Below are positions 42,982 through 52,075 of a DNA stretch of 64,000 nt, one piece after another. The stretch comes from JAVVHE01 sp038238915 (GTDB lineage: Bacteria; Pseudomonadota; Alphaproteobacteria; Sphingomonadales; Sphingomonadaceae). Under the pieces are notes generated by a model. It was not told where the DNA came from. It saw only the letters and a list, made by a program, of their open reading frames with translations, and made no database searches. The stretch spans positions 54,060-118,059 of the forward strand of contig JBBSFH010000011.1 of NCBI GenBank assembly GCA_038238915.1, given 5' to 3'. The first letter of the stretch is position 1; each line of letters opens with the position of its first letter. A program made the translations under genes and the position numbers.

Positions 42982-44040
42982 TCAAGCGCGGCGGGTGGAC
43001 CAATGCGCCAGCACGACGAGGCTCGCCAGCAGCAGCACCGCCCCCGCCTGATGCATGGCGGCAAGTGCGATCGGCACGTGCCAGACGATGGTGAGGACGC
43101 CGAGCGCGAACTGTACGAGCACAGCGCCGCCGAGCGCGATTGCGCGAGGCCCCGCACCTGCGCGGTGCATCCGCCACGCGGCGAGCAGCGCGAACGCTGC
43201 GACTGCGTAGGCCGTGGTGCGGTGCGCGAACTGGACGGTGAAGGGGTCATTCCACCAGCCCGCAAGCGGCGCGAGCGCGGGTACGAGTGCGCCGGTCATC
43301 AGCGGCCAGGTATCGGAGGCGTGGCCCGCGTGCAGCCCAGCGGTGAACGCGCCAAGCACGAGTTGCAGCGCGAGCAACGCGAACAGCGGCATGATCCATG
43401 CGCGCGGCGCGGCGGCGCGGGGCACCGCGATGCGAAGACGCGGACGCACGGCTGCGCGCAGATCGAGCGCGGTCCACAGGATTGCGGCGAACAAGGTCAG
43501 CGCGGTGAACAAGTGCACCGCAAGCCGCTCGTGCGCGACATCGGTGCGGTTGACGAGGCCCGATGCGACCATCCACCAGCCGATTACACCCTGCATTCCG
43601 CCAAGCGCCAGCAGGCCGACAAGGCGGGGCCCCAGCCCGCGCGGGATAGCGCGTCGAACCGCGAACCAGGCGAGCGGCAGCGCGAACGCCAGCCCAATCA
43701 CGCGCCCCAGCAGCCGGTGCGCATATTCCCACCAGTAGATGCCCTGGAACTGCGCCAGCGTCATACCGTGGTTGGCGATTTGATACTGCGAACTGGTTTT
43801 ATAGGCGTCGAACTCGGCAGCCCACGCGGTGGCGGACAACGGCGGCAGAGTGCCCGCGAGCGGCTTCCACTCGACGATCGACAGCCCCGATTCGGTCAGC
43901 CGCGTGATGCCGCCAATCGTGACCATCAGCGCGACCAGCGCAGCGACCGCGAACAGCCACGTGGCGAGCGCGCCGGGTCGCGCATGCGCGGCGGAGTGCG
44001 CTGACCGAGCCGGGGTTTCGATCATCGTGCGCGTCGCCAT
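42982..44040 (-). CDS. ctaA: Heme A synthase (COX15/CtaA type 2)
   Basis: The enzyme oxidises heme O to heme A for aa3-type oxidase. The start at 44040 (MATRTMIETPARS) gives 352 aa. Eight membrane helices are visible. Family landmarks with heme-ligand histidines are GGITRLTESGLSIVEWKPL, GIYWWEYAHRLLGRVIGLAF, VAHERLAVHLFTALTL, FAHRTTAYAVAAFALLAAWR and ALAAMHQAGAVLLLASLV. It lies upstream of rplM, 81 bp apart. Confidence 0.95.
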   Translation of the reverse strand: MATRTMIETPARSAHSAAHARPGALATWLFAVAALVALMVTIGGITRLTESGLSIVEWKPLAGTLPPLSATAWAAEFDAYKTSSQYQIANHGMTLAQFQGIYWWEYAHRLLGRVIGLAFALPLAWFAVRRAIPRGLGPRLVGLLALGGMQGVIGWWMVASGLVNRTDVAHERLAVHLFTALTLFAAILWTALDLRAAVRPRLRIAVPRAAAPRAWIMPLFALLALQLVLGAFTAGLHAGHASDTWPLMTGALVPALAPLAGWWNDPFTVQFAHRTTAYAVAAFALLAAWRMHRAGAGPRAIALGGAVLVQFALGVLTIVWHVPIALAAMHQAGAVLLLASLVVLAHWSTRRA

Positions 44041-44106
44041 CGATCGATTATGGCGATCCGGGAGGCAGCGCGCCAGCGGCGCACGGTCGCGCGGGCGCGC
44101 CGATGT

Positions 44107-44117
44107 GATATTGTATC
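44107..44117. promoter_or_regulatory. Short inverted repeat upstream of the MerC-like gene
   Basis: GATA-TTG-TATC lies 30 bp before the MerC-like ATG and between that gene and the divergent ctaA gene. It resembles half of a Fur/Zur-type A/T-rich palindrome in a G+C-rich background. The regulator assignment is only inference. Confidence 0.25.
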
Positions 44118-44146
44118 GCGATCCCAAATCCCTCATATCTGCCACG

Positions 44147-44503
44147 ATGAGCGCAGGATGGATCGACAAGAGCGCGGCGGGGCTTTCGGGCCTGTGCGTG
44201 GTGCACTGCCTCGCCGGATCGCTCGCGCTCGCAGTGCTTGCGCCATTCGGCGAGCTGCTCGGGCATCAGGTGCATGTGTGGGGCCTGCTCATCGCGATAC
44301 CCCTCGCGCTGCTTGCGCTCGTGCGCGGCTGGCGCACCCACGGCCGCGCGCGCGGCCTGTTGCTCGGCAGCGCTGGCCTGGTGCTGATGGGTGCGGGGCT
44401 GACCCAGCACGGCCATCTGGGCGAGTTTGTGCTGACCGCGGGCGGGGCGGCGCTGCTGGTGAGTGCGCATGTGCTCAATCTGCACTGGATGCGGCACGGC
44501 TGA
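44147..44503 (+). CDS. MerC-like membrane protein
   Basis: The 118-aa protein has about four membrane helices. MSAGWIDKSAAGLSGLCVVH, with CVVHC in the first helix, matches the MerC domain; MerC moves Hg(II) in mercury operons, but stand-alone forms of this kind have no proven metal. No mer genes are nearby, so mercury resistance is unlikely. It is divergent from ctaA and faces the PEP-CTERM gene. Confidence 0.8.
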   Translation: MSAGWIDKSAAGLSGLCVVHCLAGSLALAVLAPFGELLGHQVHVWGLLIAIPLALLALVRGWRTHGRARGLLLGSAGLVLMGAGLTQHGHLGEFVLTAGGAALLVSAHVLNLHWMRHG

Positions 44504-44517
44504 TTCCCGTCGGAATC
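44502..44517. terminator. Hairpin between the convergent MerC-like and PEP-CTERM genes
   Basis: GATTCC-CGTC-GGAATC forms a perfect 6-bp stem with a 4-nt loop, beginning in the stop codon of the MerC-like gene and followed by GACTTTC. It might end transcription on either strand, but the stem is short and T runs are poor. Confidence 0.3.
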
Positions 44518-44553
44518 GACTTTCAACCCTGGCCTGTCGTCGCCAATCCTGCG

Positions 44554-45375
44554 TCAGGCGCGGCGGCGGCGGACCAAAAGCGCGAAGCCGAAGCCACCGA
44601 GCGCGAGCAGCGCGGACGGGGCTTCCGGGATGCTGACTGGCACGTCGAAGGGCGTCAGACCGCGCAGATCGAAATCGAGTTCGGTGCCGTTGCCCGTCGC
44701 GTCCACGCCGCGCGTGCGGCTGCTGTAGATCAACTCGCCCGCATAACGGTGGCCCCCGATGAACACGCTGCCGGGCGCTGTGACGCTGGTTGTGGAGGAC
44801 GCGAGCAGCCCTGCGTCGAACGCGAACGCCCCGGCGGTGTAGTCGTAGATGGTGAAGAAGGTGAAGCCGGACGTGCCTCCCGACGTGAACCCGCCAAAGT
44901 CGAAGCTGTGCGCGTGGCCCGCGCGGATATTTACGAGATCGAGGTAGCTTGCTGCGGTGAGCGCGGGGAGATCGGCGGTGTAAGCTGTCCCCGATTTTGT
45001 GACCGTACCGCTTGCCGCAGGGCCGGTAAGCGCGAAGCTGTAGGCACCATCGGGATAATCGGTATCGGCCTGACCGAAGCCGAGCGAGGGTGTTTGATAG
45101 CTATAACTGGGGAACCCTGGCACCGCCGTGGCCGTCAACGGATGGGTGACCGCGTTCGGATCGGTGACGGTGCCGCCGGTGAAATCGGCAAGGCTGCCGA
45201 CGAAGGCATCCGCCGAGAAAAAGGAGTCGAGCGGGGCGAGCGTCGTCGGGCCAGTCTGCTGATAGCGATTGGTGTACGCAAGTCGCAGCTCATTGATCCC
45301 GGCTTGGGCGGGAATCGCCGCGGCGAGGCACGAACCCGCGGCGAAGATAAGCGCGAGGCGAGAGGTGACGCGCAT
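44554..45375 (-). CDS. Exported PEP-CTERM-type protein
   Basis: The 273-aa protein has a signal peptide (MRVTSRLALIFAAGSCLAAA then IPAQA). Its C-terminus is SIPEAPSALLALGGFGFAL, followed by a basic RRRRA-type tail: an exosortase sorting signal with PEA in place of the usual PEP. The body is beta-rich and Ser/Thr/Gly-rich. An exosortase would cut it and attach it to the envelope. GGGAGA precedes the ATG at 45375. Exosortase A-associated transferase genes are elsewhere in this window; the function of the body is unknown. Confidence 0.82.
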   Translation of the reverse strand: MRVTSRLALIFAAGSCLAAAIPAQAGINELRLAYTNRYQQTGPTTLAPLDSFFSADAFVGSLADFTGGTVTDPNAVTHPLTATAVPGFPSYSYQTPSLGFGQADTDYPDGAYSFALTGPAASGTVTKSGTAYTADLPALTAASYLDLVNIRAGHAHSFDFGGFTSGGTSGFTFFTIYDYTAGAFAFDAGLLASSTTSVTAPGSVFIGGHRYAGELIYSSRTRGVDATGNGTELDFDLRGLTPFDVPVSIPEAPSALLALGGFGFALLVRRRRA

Positions 45376-45584
45376 ACGATAATCTCCCTGTTGGCGTGAG
45401 CCACCGTGGACGCTCGGGATCGACTCACCGAACCGCATCATACCAAAATGCCGCACCGTGCGCCACCGGGATTGATCGAAGGCGAGTCGAACGCAAGCTG
45501 TTGCCCTATCGCCACGCCATTCATCGACAACCCATCGACAAGCCGGTAACCGAAGGTTTGCGCGCCCATCAACCGGGAAACACC

Positions 45585-47501
45585 GTGACGCCCGATACAC
45601 CTCTGCTCGATACCGTTCCCTTCCCCGCCGATCTGCGCCGCCTTGATCATGGCCAGCTTCGCCAGGTCGCGGACGAACTGCGCGCCGAACTGATCGCGGC
45701 GGTGAGCGTGACCGGCGGCCACTTCGGCGCGTCGCTCGGCGTGGTCGAGCTTACGACTGCGCTGCATTATGTGTTCGATACCCCCACCGACAAATTGATC
45801 TGGGACGTCGGCCACCAGGCCTATCCGCACAAGATTTTGACCGGACGGCGCGATCGCCTCCGTTCGATCCGCCAGAAGGATGGGTTGAGCGGCTTCACCA
45901 AGCGTTCCGAGAGCGAATATGATCCGTTCGGCGCGGCGCACAGCTCCACGTCGATCTCCGCCGCGCTGGGCTTTGCGATCGCCAACAAGCTGCGCGGTCA
46001 GCCGGGCAAGGCGATCGCGGTGATCGGCGATGGCGCGATGAGTGCTGGCATGGCGTATGAAGCCATGAACAATGCGCGCGAGGCGGGGAACCGGCTCGTC
46101 GTGATTCTTAACGATAACGATATGTCGATCGCGCCGCCGGTGGGGGGTCTTTCGGCCTATCTCGCGCGCGTGGTCAGCTCGAGCAGCTATTTCGGCATCC
46201 GCGACGCGGCCAAGCAGATCGCGAGGCATCTGCCAAGCAAGCTGCAACATGCCGCCAAGAAGGCGGAGGAATATGCGCGCGGCCTCGCCACCGGCGGCAC
46301 GCTCTTCGAGGAACTGGGCTTCCACTATGTCGGCCCGATCGACGGCCACAACCTCGATCACCTGCTCCCCGTGCTCGAAAATGTGCGCGACGCGGCCGAG
46401 GGCCCATGTCTGGTGCATGTCGTCACCAAGAAGGGCCATGGCTACGCTCCGGCGGAGGCAACTGCGGATAAATATCACGCGGTCGCCAAGTTCGATGTGA
46501 TTACCGGAGCGCAGGTCAAGGCCAAGGCTGGCCCGCCGAGCTATACCAATGTGTTCGCGGGCGCACTGATCGCCGAAGCGACGCGTGACGACAGGATCGT
46601 TGCGATCACTGCGGCCATGCCATCAGGTACCGGGCTCGACAAGTTCGAGAAGGCCTTCCCCGAGCGGATGTTCGACGTCGGCATCGCCGAACAACACGCG
46701 GTTACCTTCGCGGCTGGCCTCGCCGCGCAGGGAATGCGCCCGTTTGCGACAATCTATTCCACCTTCCTCCAGCGCGCCTACGATCAGGTCGTCCACGACG
46801 TCGCAATCCAGAACCTGCCCGTGCGCTTCGCCATCGACCGCGCGGGGCTGGTTGGCGCGGATGGCGCGACGCACGCGGGTTCGTTCGACGTGACCTATCT
46901 CGCAACGCTGCCCAACATGGTGGTGATGGCGGCGGCGGACGAGGCCGAACTCGTGAACATGGTCCACACGATGGCGCTGCACGACAGCGGCCCGATCGCG
47001 TGCCGTTACCCGCGTGGCGAGGGGCTGGGGCTTGAACTTCCCAACCCGCCCGTGCGCCTCGAGATCGGCAAGGGCCGCATCGTGCGCGAGGGCAAGACGG
47101 TGGCGATCCTCTCGCTCGGCGGGCGGTTGCAGGAAGCGCTGGCGGCGGCCGACAGCCTCGCCGCCAAGGGCCTGTCGACCACGGTCGCGGACATGCGTTT
47201 CGCCAAGCCGCTCGACATGGCGCTGATCCGGCGGCTGGCCACCACGCATGAACTTTTGCTCACCGTGGAGGAAGGCGCGATCGGCGGTTTCGGCGCGCAT
47301 GTGCTGACGTATCTGAGCGACGAGGGGCTGCTCGACGCGGGCCTGAAGGTGCGCACGCTCCGGCTGCCCGATGTGTTCCAGGACCAGGACGGCCCGGCCC
47401 AGATGTACGCCTCCGCTGGATTGGACGCGGCCGGAATCGCCTCCGCAGCGCTGGAGGCATTACGACGCAACGATGTCGGGATTGTCGCGGCGCGGGCGTG
47501 A
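45585..47501 (+). CDS. dxs: 1-deoxy-D-xylulose-5-phosphate synthase
   Basis: Dxs joins pyruvate and glyceraldehyde 3-phosphate in the first MEP-pathway step, using thiamine diphosphate. The GTG at 45585, after GGGAAA, gives 638 aa, the usual length; the frame upstream is not conserved. Core motifs are VTGGHFGASLGVVELTTALH, WDVGHQAYPHKILTGR, the ThDP motif GDGAMSAGMAYEAMNNA and RFAIDRAGLVGADGATHAGS. It stands alone on the plus strand and converges on the Wzy gene. Confidence 0.97.
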   Translation: MTPDTPLLDTVPFPADLRRLDHGQLRQVADELRAELIAAVSVTGGHFGASLGVVELTTALHYVFDTPTDKLIWDVGHQAYPHKILTGRRDRLRSIRQKDGLSGFTKRSESEYDPFGAAHSSTSISAALGFAIANKLRGQPGKAIAVIGDGAMSAGMAYEAMNNAREAGNRLVVILNDNDMSIAPPVGGLSAYLARVVSSSSYFGIRDAAKQIARHLPSKLQHAAKKAEEYARGLATGGTLFEELGFHYVGPIDGHNLDHLLPVLENVRDAAEGPCLVHVVTKKGHGYAPAEATADKYHAVAKFDVITGAQVKAKAGPPSYTNVFAGALIAEATRDDRIVAITAAMPSGTGLDKFEKAFPERMFDVGIAEQHAVTFAAGLAAQGMRPFATIYSTFLQRAYDQVVHDVAIQNLPVRFAIDRAGLVGADGATHAGSFDVTYLATLPNMVVMAAADEAELVNMVHTMALHDSGPIACRYPRGEGLGLELPNPPVRLEIGKGRIVREGKTVAILSLGGRLQEALAAADSLAAKGLSTTVADMRFAKPLDMALIRRLATTHELLLTVEEGAIGGFGAHVLTYLSDEGLLDAGLKVRTLRLPDVFQDQDGPAQMYASAGLDAAGIASAALEALRRNDVGIVAARA

Positions 47502-47583
47502 ACGCGTCCGACGCAGGCGGCTGACACCGAAACCCGCCGAGCTTTTCGCAACCAGCGCGACGTTGCCGCAATCCGAGCCTATA

Positions 47584-48834
47584 CTAAACACCGAGTAGCG
47601 GTTCGCCGGTGATGGTGGGCGGTGATCCGGCGCGCTGGCCTGTCCGCAGCGGCCTGGCATCGGTCCGCCGCGCCGCGACATAGGCGAGCGTGCCCAGGAT
47701 CGTGCCGAGCATCGGATGCGTAAGCGGAAGCGCCGTCAGGAAGACCAGCACGAAAGCTGTGCTCCAGACCGCCTTGAACGCGAAGGTCTGCCGCCAGCGG
47801 AAGACTGCTGCAACGGCTGCGGCAACCGTGGGCAGGATCAGAAATCCCATCTGATAAATCATCGCGCCGAGCGCACTTAATATGCGATCGCTTGTCTCAT
47901 AAAAGAAGAAGATATCGGGAAACATCTTGGCCACGCGGTTGACGTGGATTGTCCATTGCTCGGTCAGCAGCCCGACCGGCAGAAAGCTGTTCGCTTTGAT
48001 GGCAACGATGCTTGCCACGATGTGGAGAAGGCGTTCGTTGATTGACGCATCGGTCTGGAGGATCGCTTCCGGCCTGGAAATGGCAAGCGTCGCCAGGTGG
48101 CCGAGCCGCGTGTCCTTGGTCAGTTCGGTGACCGCGTAGCCGATCGCCAGGACGAGGAACGGAACGGACAACGATACCCACCAGTAGCGCCGCGATGGCA
48201 ACAGCGTGACCACCGCGACGCCGCATGCAGCCAGAATTACGAGGACGATCTGCGAACTGGACGCAAGGATGAATGTCACGATTGCGAGCGCGAGAATGTG
48301 CCAGGCGCGCAGCCCCAGCAATGCTCGCCACAGGACCAGCAACATCACCATCGTCGCGTAAAACGTCGGCTCAGGCGCGAGGCCGTTCACGCCGCGTTCC
48401 TGACTCGATCGCCCTGCCGAAATCAGGAACGCGAATGCATCGTGCGAGACGAACCGCTGCAACAATCCGACAGCGATCCAGACGAGGATACCGATATCGA
48501 TCAGCCTTGCCATGCGCTTGGCATCGAGACCGGCGACGAACGCTGCGGCGAGCGCGAATATTGGCAGACTGAGATAGCCGATCAGATACCGCGCCGAGCC
48601 GAACCCGCCGCCTTCGAGCATGAACATGCCGATCGCGGCCATGCCCATCAAACCCAGGCCGAAATGGATAGGGGCCAACCCGATCGCACCGAAGCGCAGG
48701 ATCACGATCAGCGAGGCGAAGCCCAACGCCCACGGCTGGGTATCGAGCCCGGGGATTCCCTTGATGTATGGGAAGATTGCCGCAACCACGAACGCGGTCG
48801 CCAAGACGCGGTTGGTGGCGCTGGCGGCGATCAT
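47584..48834 (-). CDS. Wzy-like polysaccharide polymerase (polytopic membrane protein)
   Basis: The start at 48834 (MIAASATNRVLATAFVV) overlaps the stop of the Wzz gene (ATGA) and gives 416 aa. About ten to twelve hydrophobic helices and periplasmic loops around residues 130-180 (SAGRSSQERGVNGLAPEPTF) are seen, where the conserved GLAPEPTFYA reminds one of Wzy/EpsG-like polymerases. No universal motif exists, so the name rests on topology plus Wzz and Wzx neighbours. It is the last gene of the minus-strand wzx-wzz-wzy order. Confidence 0.75.
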   Translation of the reverse strand: MIAASATNRVLATAFVVAAIFPYIKGIPGLDTQPWALGFASLIVILRFGAIGLAPIHFGLGLMGMAAIGMFMLEGGGFGSARYLIGYLSLPIFALAAAFVAGLDAKRMARLIDIGILVWIAVGLLQRFVSHDAFAFLISAGRSSQERGVNGLAPEPTFYATMVMLLVLWRALLGLRAWHILALAIVTFILASSSQIVLVILAACGVAVVTLLPSRRYWWVSLSVPFLVLAIGYAVTELTKDTRLGHLATLAISRPEAILQTDASINERLLHIVASIVAIKANSFLPVGLLTEQWTIHVNRVAKMFPDIFFFYETSDRILSALGAMIYQMGFLILPTVAAAVAAVFRWRQTFAFKAVWSTAFVLVFLTALPLTHPMLGTILGTLAYVAARRTDARPLRTGQRAGSPPTITGEPLLGV

Positions 48835-49724
48835 CGCCGTGGGGCGCGCGTCCACACGGCGATCGCTGCAAAGAGCAGTGTCGCCAGAGCGATGCACACC
48901 GCAAGCACCAGTGCGATGCGCGGGCTGACCGGATTGCGATCGACGCGCACGCTGTCCAGTTGCTGGAAGACCTGAGCGGTCGGCCCGCTGAGTTTGGTGG
49001 TGCGCGCGATCGCATCGGGCAGCAACCGCGTGAGCACCAGAAGGTCGTTCTGCTGTTCGTTGCGGTTCTGCGCGATCTCGTGGGTAAGATATTGTTGGTA
49101 TTCCTCGGCCGCGCGCAGTTGCCGCGCCACCATCAGCGATTGCGCGACGTTGATCGCGTGCTGCAGGAAGGGGCCGACGAAGCCAAGCTCCGGCGAGCGA
49201 TAGCTGACCGTTGTCACCGAACCTTTCTGATCGAGCGTGAGTTTCTTGATCATCGATTGGCGGATCTGCTCGGCGAGATCGTCTTCATGATGGTCTCGAT
49301 CGAACAGCGTCTTTTCCAGTCCGAACAGTGCCTGCATTACCGCCGAAGGCGGCTTGTGGGGAAACCCGATCGCAAGCGCGTGCCGGAACCGGGGGTCATC
49401 GGCAATCAATGTTGCGAGCCGACGCGATTTGAGCACGGCTTCGAGCTCGTCAACCTGCGAGGATCCTTCGAGCGAACCCGTCACGCTTCCCGCCAGCAGC
49501 GACAGCGCCGAACTATTACTATCGGTTTTCTGGACCACGGTGGTCTGCGCCTCGAACTGCGGCCGGACAACGCGCACGATCAGGATTGTGGCTGCGATCG
49601 CGAGCAGCCACAAAATCGGCAGCAGCCACCAGATGCGTCGCGCACGCCGCAACAATTCGGCACCCGACAGCTCGGGGCTGGTCCCGCGATCGGGGGCGAC
49701 ATCTGCGATTATGATCGTGTCCAT
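48831..49724 (-). CDS. Wzz-family polysaccharide chain-length regulator
   Basis: The 297-aa protein has two terminal helices (WWLLPILWLLAIAATILIV and IALVLAVCIALATLLFAAIA) around a periplasmic helical domain of about 200 residues. The arrangement and the SPxxA-like second helix (NPVSPRIALV) match Wzz/GNVR chain-length determinants, which set the modal length of polymerised repeats. It lies next to the Wzy-like gene (ATGA overlap). There is no fused tyrosine-kinase domain. Confidence 0.85.
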   Translation of the reverse strand: MDTIIIADVAPDRGTSPELSGAELLRRARRIWWLLPILWLLAIAATILIVRVVRPQFEAQTTVVQKTDSNSSALSLLAGSVTGSLEGSSQVDELEAVLKSRRLATLIADDPRFRHALAIGFPHKPPSAVMQALFGLEKTLFDRDHHEDDLAEQIRQSMIKKLTLDQKGSVTTVSYRSPELGFVGPFLQHAINVAQSLMVARQLRAAEEYQQYLTHEIAQNRNEQQNDLLVLTRLLPDAIARTTKLSGPTAQVFQQLDSVRVDRNPVSPRIALVLAVCIALATLLFAAIAVWTRAPRR

Positions 49725-49826
49725 GCCAATTCGTTTCTGTCAGTAAGCAGCAGGCATCGGGGCTGCCGACGTAGCAAGCGCCGGTCCGTAGCCAAGACGG
49801 CGCGATCCCGCCAGCGATCCGCGAGA

Positions 49827-51344
49827 TTATTTCGCAATCGCGTTTCGCAGGCCGAACAGACGCACGAGGCGCGCGCGCGCGAATTGCGAACCCAATGCCG
49901 CTGCCCCGAACATCGCCAGCAGCGCGGGTACGAGCATCGCCGCATCGCCCCACCGACCGTATGCACCCCAAGGCAACACGACGGCGATAGCAAAACCCAT
50001 CGCAAGCGCGCCGGCGATCGGCGCGCCGATATCCTCGACGAACCAGCGCCTCGCCTCGCCGGGCAGAAGGCGGCGGTGTGTCGCCGCCATCACATAAACC
50101 ATCCAGCCAAGGTTGAGCGCGATCCACACCCCCGCCGCTGCGATCGCGCCATAGCGCGGCACGAGGATCAGGAGCGCGGGGATCAGTACCGCCACCGCAA
50201 CCATATTGGTGCGCGCCGCCAGCCCCGGCCAGCCGCACGCGAGTTGCAGCTGGTAGGGGATCACCATCAGCGTGTTGAGCAGCGTGCCAACGGTTAGCAA
50301 GGCCATGATCGGATAGACGCGCGCGGCAAGCGCCACGTCCCCGCTCCACACGCGCAGGATCGAAGGCCCCAGAAGGATCATCGCAATCCCGGCGGGGGCG
50401 AGCACGACGGCGGCGACCTGCGACCCCTGATGATAGAGGCGGGAAAGCTCCCGTTCCTGCCCAAAGCGTGCTGCGGCGGCGCACAGGCGAGGGTAGAACG
50501 CCTGCCCGATGGGTTGCACGAACTGGTAAAGCCCGTTCGCGACGGTGGCGGCCACGCTGTACACGGCGAACGCGGCGAGCGGCAAAAGGCGCACGAGCAG
50601 GATTTTATCGACCTGGGTCAGCAGCAGCGACAGGATCGTGGTTGCCATGATCCTCGAGGCGAAGTGGCGGACTTCGCCGATCACGGCCCGGTCGAAACGG
50701 GCGGGTCGGCCGATGCGCGGCAGCGCGCGGTGCGCCGCAATCGCCAGCGCGAGCGCGGACAGGATCGAGGCCCCCGCCTGCCAGAGGAAAAACACCTCGA
50801 TGCTGGGCGCGATCACGATCAGCGCGGCCGCCGCACCGGCACCCCGCAGCGTCGCTCCCGCAGCGGCGATGCCATTCATCTCTATGTGACGGCCGAGCCC
50901 CATCAGCGCGCCGCGGTAGATGCCTTCCACCATGCGGAACGCGGCTGCGACGACCATCAGAAATATCGCATGCCAGAGCGTGCGCGGATCGATGTGATTT
51001 GCTCCCAGCCCGTGCTCGGCCAACCACGGCGCGGTCGCCCAGGCGACGAGGATCAGCAGCGCAATCACGGCTGCACAGATCAGCTCGATCGAGCGCAGCA
51101 GATCATGCGCCGACGGGGCGTCGCGCTCGCCGGCATGCAGCCGCGCCATCTCGCGGTTCAGCGTGGGCGTCATCCCCGCATCGAACAGCACCGCGCTGCT
51201 GACGACGATGCCGAACGTGCCGACCAGCCCGTAGCTCTCGATCCCCAGATGCCGGATATAGAAGGGGATGAACGCGATGTTCATCAAGGCAACCCAGCCT
51301 TGGCCCAAATAATTGGCAAACAGGCTGACGCGCAGCGGCGGCAT
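49827..51344 (-). CDS. Wzx-type oligosaccharide flippase
   Basis: The 505-aa protein starts at 51344 (MPPLRVSLFANYLGQGW) after a GGAG. It has about fourteen membrane helices; the opening SLFANYLGQGWVALMNIAF and GLVGTFGIVVSSAVLFDAGM are typical of the polysaccharide transporter branch of the MOP superfamily. The predicted role is turning lipid-linked repeat units to the periplasmic face. It is divergent from the acyltransferase gene and upstream of wzz and wzy on the same strand. Confidence 0.88.
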   Translation of the reverse strand: MPPLRVSLFANYLGQGWVALMNIAFIPFYIRHLGIESYGLVGTFGIVVSSAVLFDAGMTPTLNREMARLHAGERDAPSAHDLLRSIELICAAVIALLILVAWATAPWLAEHGLGANHIDPRTLWHAIFLMVVAAAFRMVEGIYRGALMGLGRHIEMNGIAAAGATLRGAGAAAALIVIAPSIEVFFLWQAGASILSALALAIAAHRALPRIGRPARFDRAVIGEVRHFASRIMATTILSLLLTQVDKILLVRLLPLAAFAVYSVAATVANGLYQFVQPIGQAFYPRLCAAAARFGQERELSRLYHQGSQVAAVVLAPAGIAMILLGPSILRVWSGDVALAARVYPIMALLTVGTLLNTLMVIPYQLQLACGWPGLAARTNMVAVAVLIPALLILVPRYGAIAAAGVWIALNLGWMVYVMAATHRRLLPGEARRWFVEDIGAPIAGALAMGFAIAVVLPWGAYGRWGDAAMLVPALLAMFGAAALGSQFARARLVRLFGLRNAIAK

Positions 51345-51478
51345 TAGCGTAACAAACTCCACGACGCATCTGTGCGCCGCCCACGCGGTAACGAAGGTGG
51401 CCTCGCGCGCCAAGGGTCTGCGGTTGCCTCCCCATGGGCCGCACTCTAACGCCTCCCGATGGTCACCCCTTCACCCAG

Positions 51479-52075
51479 ATGAGCCGCTTTTCCTTCAGCC
51501 TCCAACTGCTCGCGCAGCGCGTGCGCGGACGGGCAACGTGCGTAAAGCCTCCATCCGCCCGTATTTTATCGTCAGCGAAGATTTTTAATCTTTCGGGCGA
51601 CAGCGCGCGCATCGCGATCGGCGAACATACAATCGTGCGCGGTGAACTGCTCGTCTTTGCGCACGGCGGCCACATCGAAATTGGCGCATGGTGTTACATC
51701 GGTGAGGGAACCCGGATTTGGTCCGGCGCGCACGTCCAGATCGGCAGCCGGGTGATGATCGCACATGGCGTCGACATATTCGACAATCTTACCCACCCTC
51801 GGGACGCAGCAGCGCGCCACCGCCATTTCCGGGCTATTTATCTCGGCGGCCACCCCGCTGATATCGATTTGGAAGATCGCCCGGTTACCATTTGTGACGA
51901 TGCATGGATAGGAGCTGGTGCGTGCGTGGGGCGCGGCGTTCGCATCGGCACTGCCTCGATCGTGGGCGCGCGCGCTGTTGTCGTGTCTGATGTCCCGGAT
52001 TATTGCGTCGTTGCAGGCAATCCAGCGCGTATCGTTCGTCATATCAAACCTAGCGAAAACTCCGGAGCATCATGA
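51479..52075 (+). CDS. Hexapeptide-repeat acyltransferase
   Basis: The 198-aa protein starts at 51479 (MSRFSFSLQLLAQRV). Left-handed beta-helix hexapeptides run from IAIGEHTIVRGELLVFAHGG to VTICDDAWIGAGACVGRGVR. The final IVGARAVVVSDVPDYCVVAG and NPARIVR are the usual end of WbbJ/LpxA-like O-acetyltransferases. The role is probably acetylation of a sugar in the polymer. It overlaps the next gene by ATGA. Confidence 0.88.
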   Translation: MSRFSFSLQLLAQRVRGRATCVKPPSARILSSAKIFNLSGDSARIAIGEHTIVRGELLVFAHGGHIEIGAWCYIGEGTRIWSGAHVQIGSRVMIAHGVDIFDNLTHPRDAAARHRHFRAIYLGGHPADIDLEDRPVTICDDAWIGAGACVGRGVRIGTASIVGARAVVVSDVPDYCVVAGNPARIVRHIKPSENSGAS

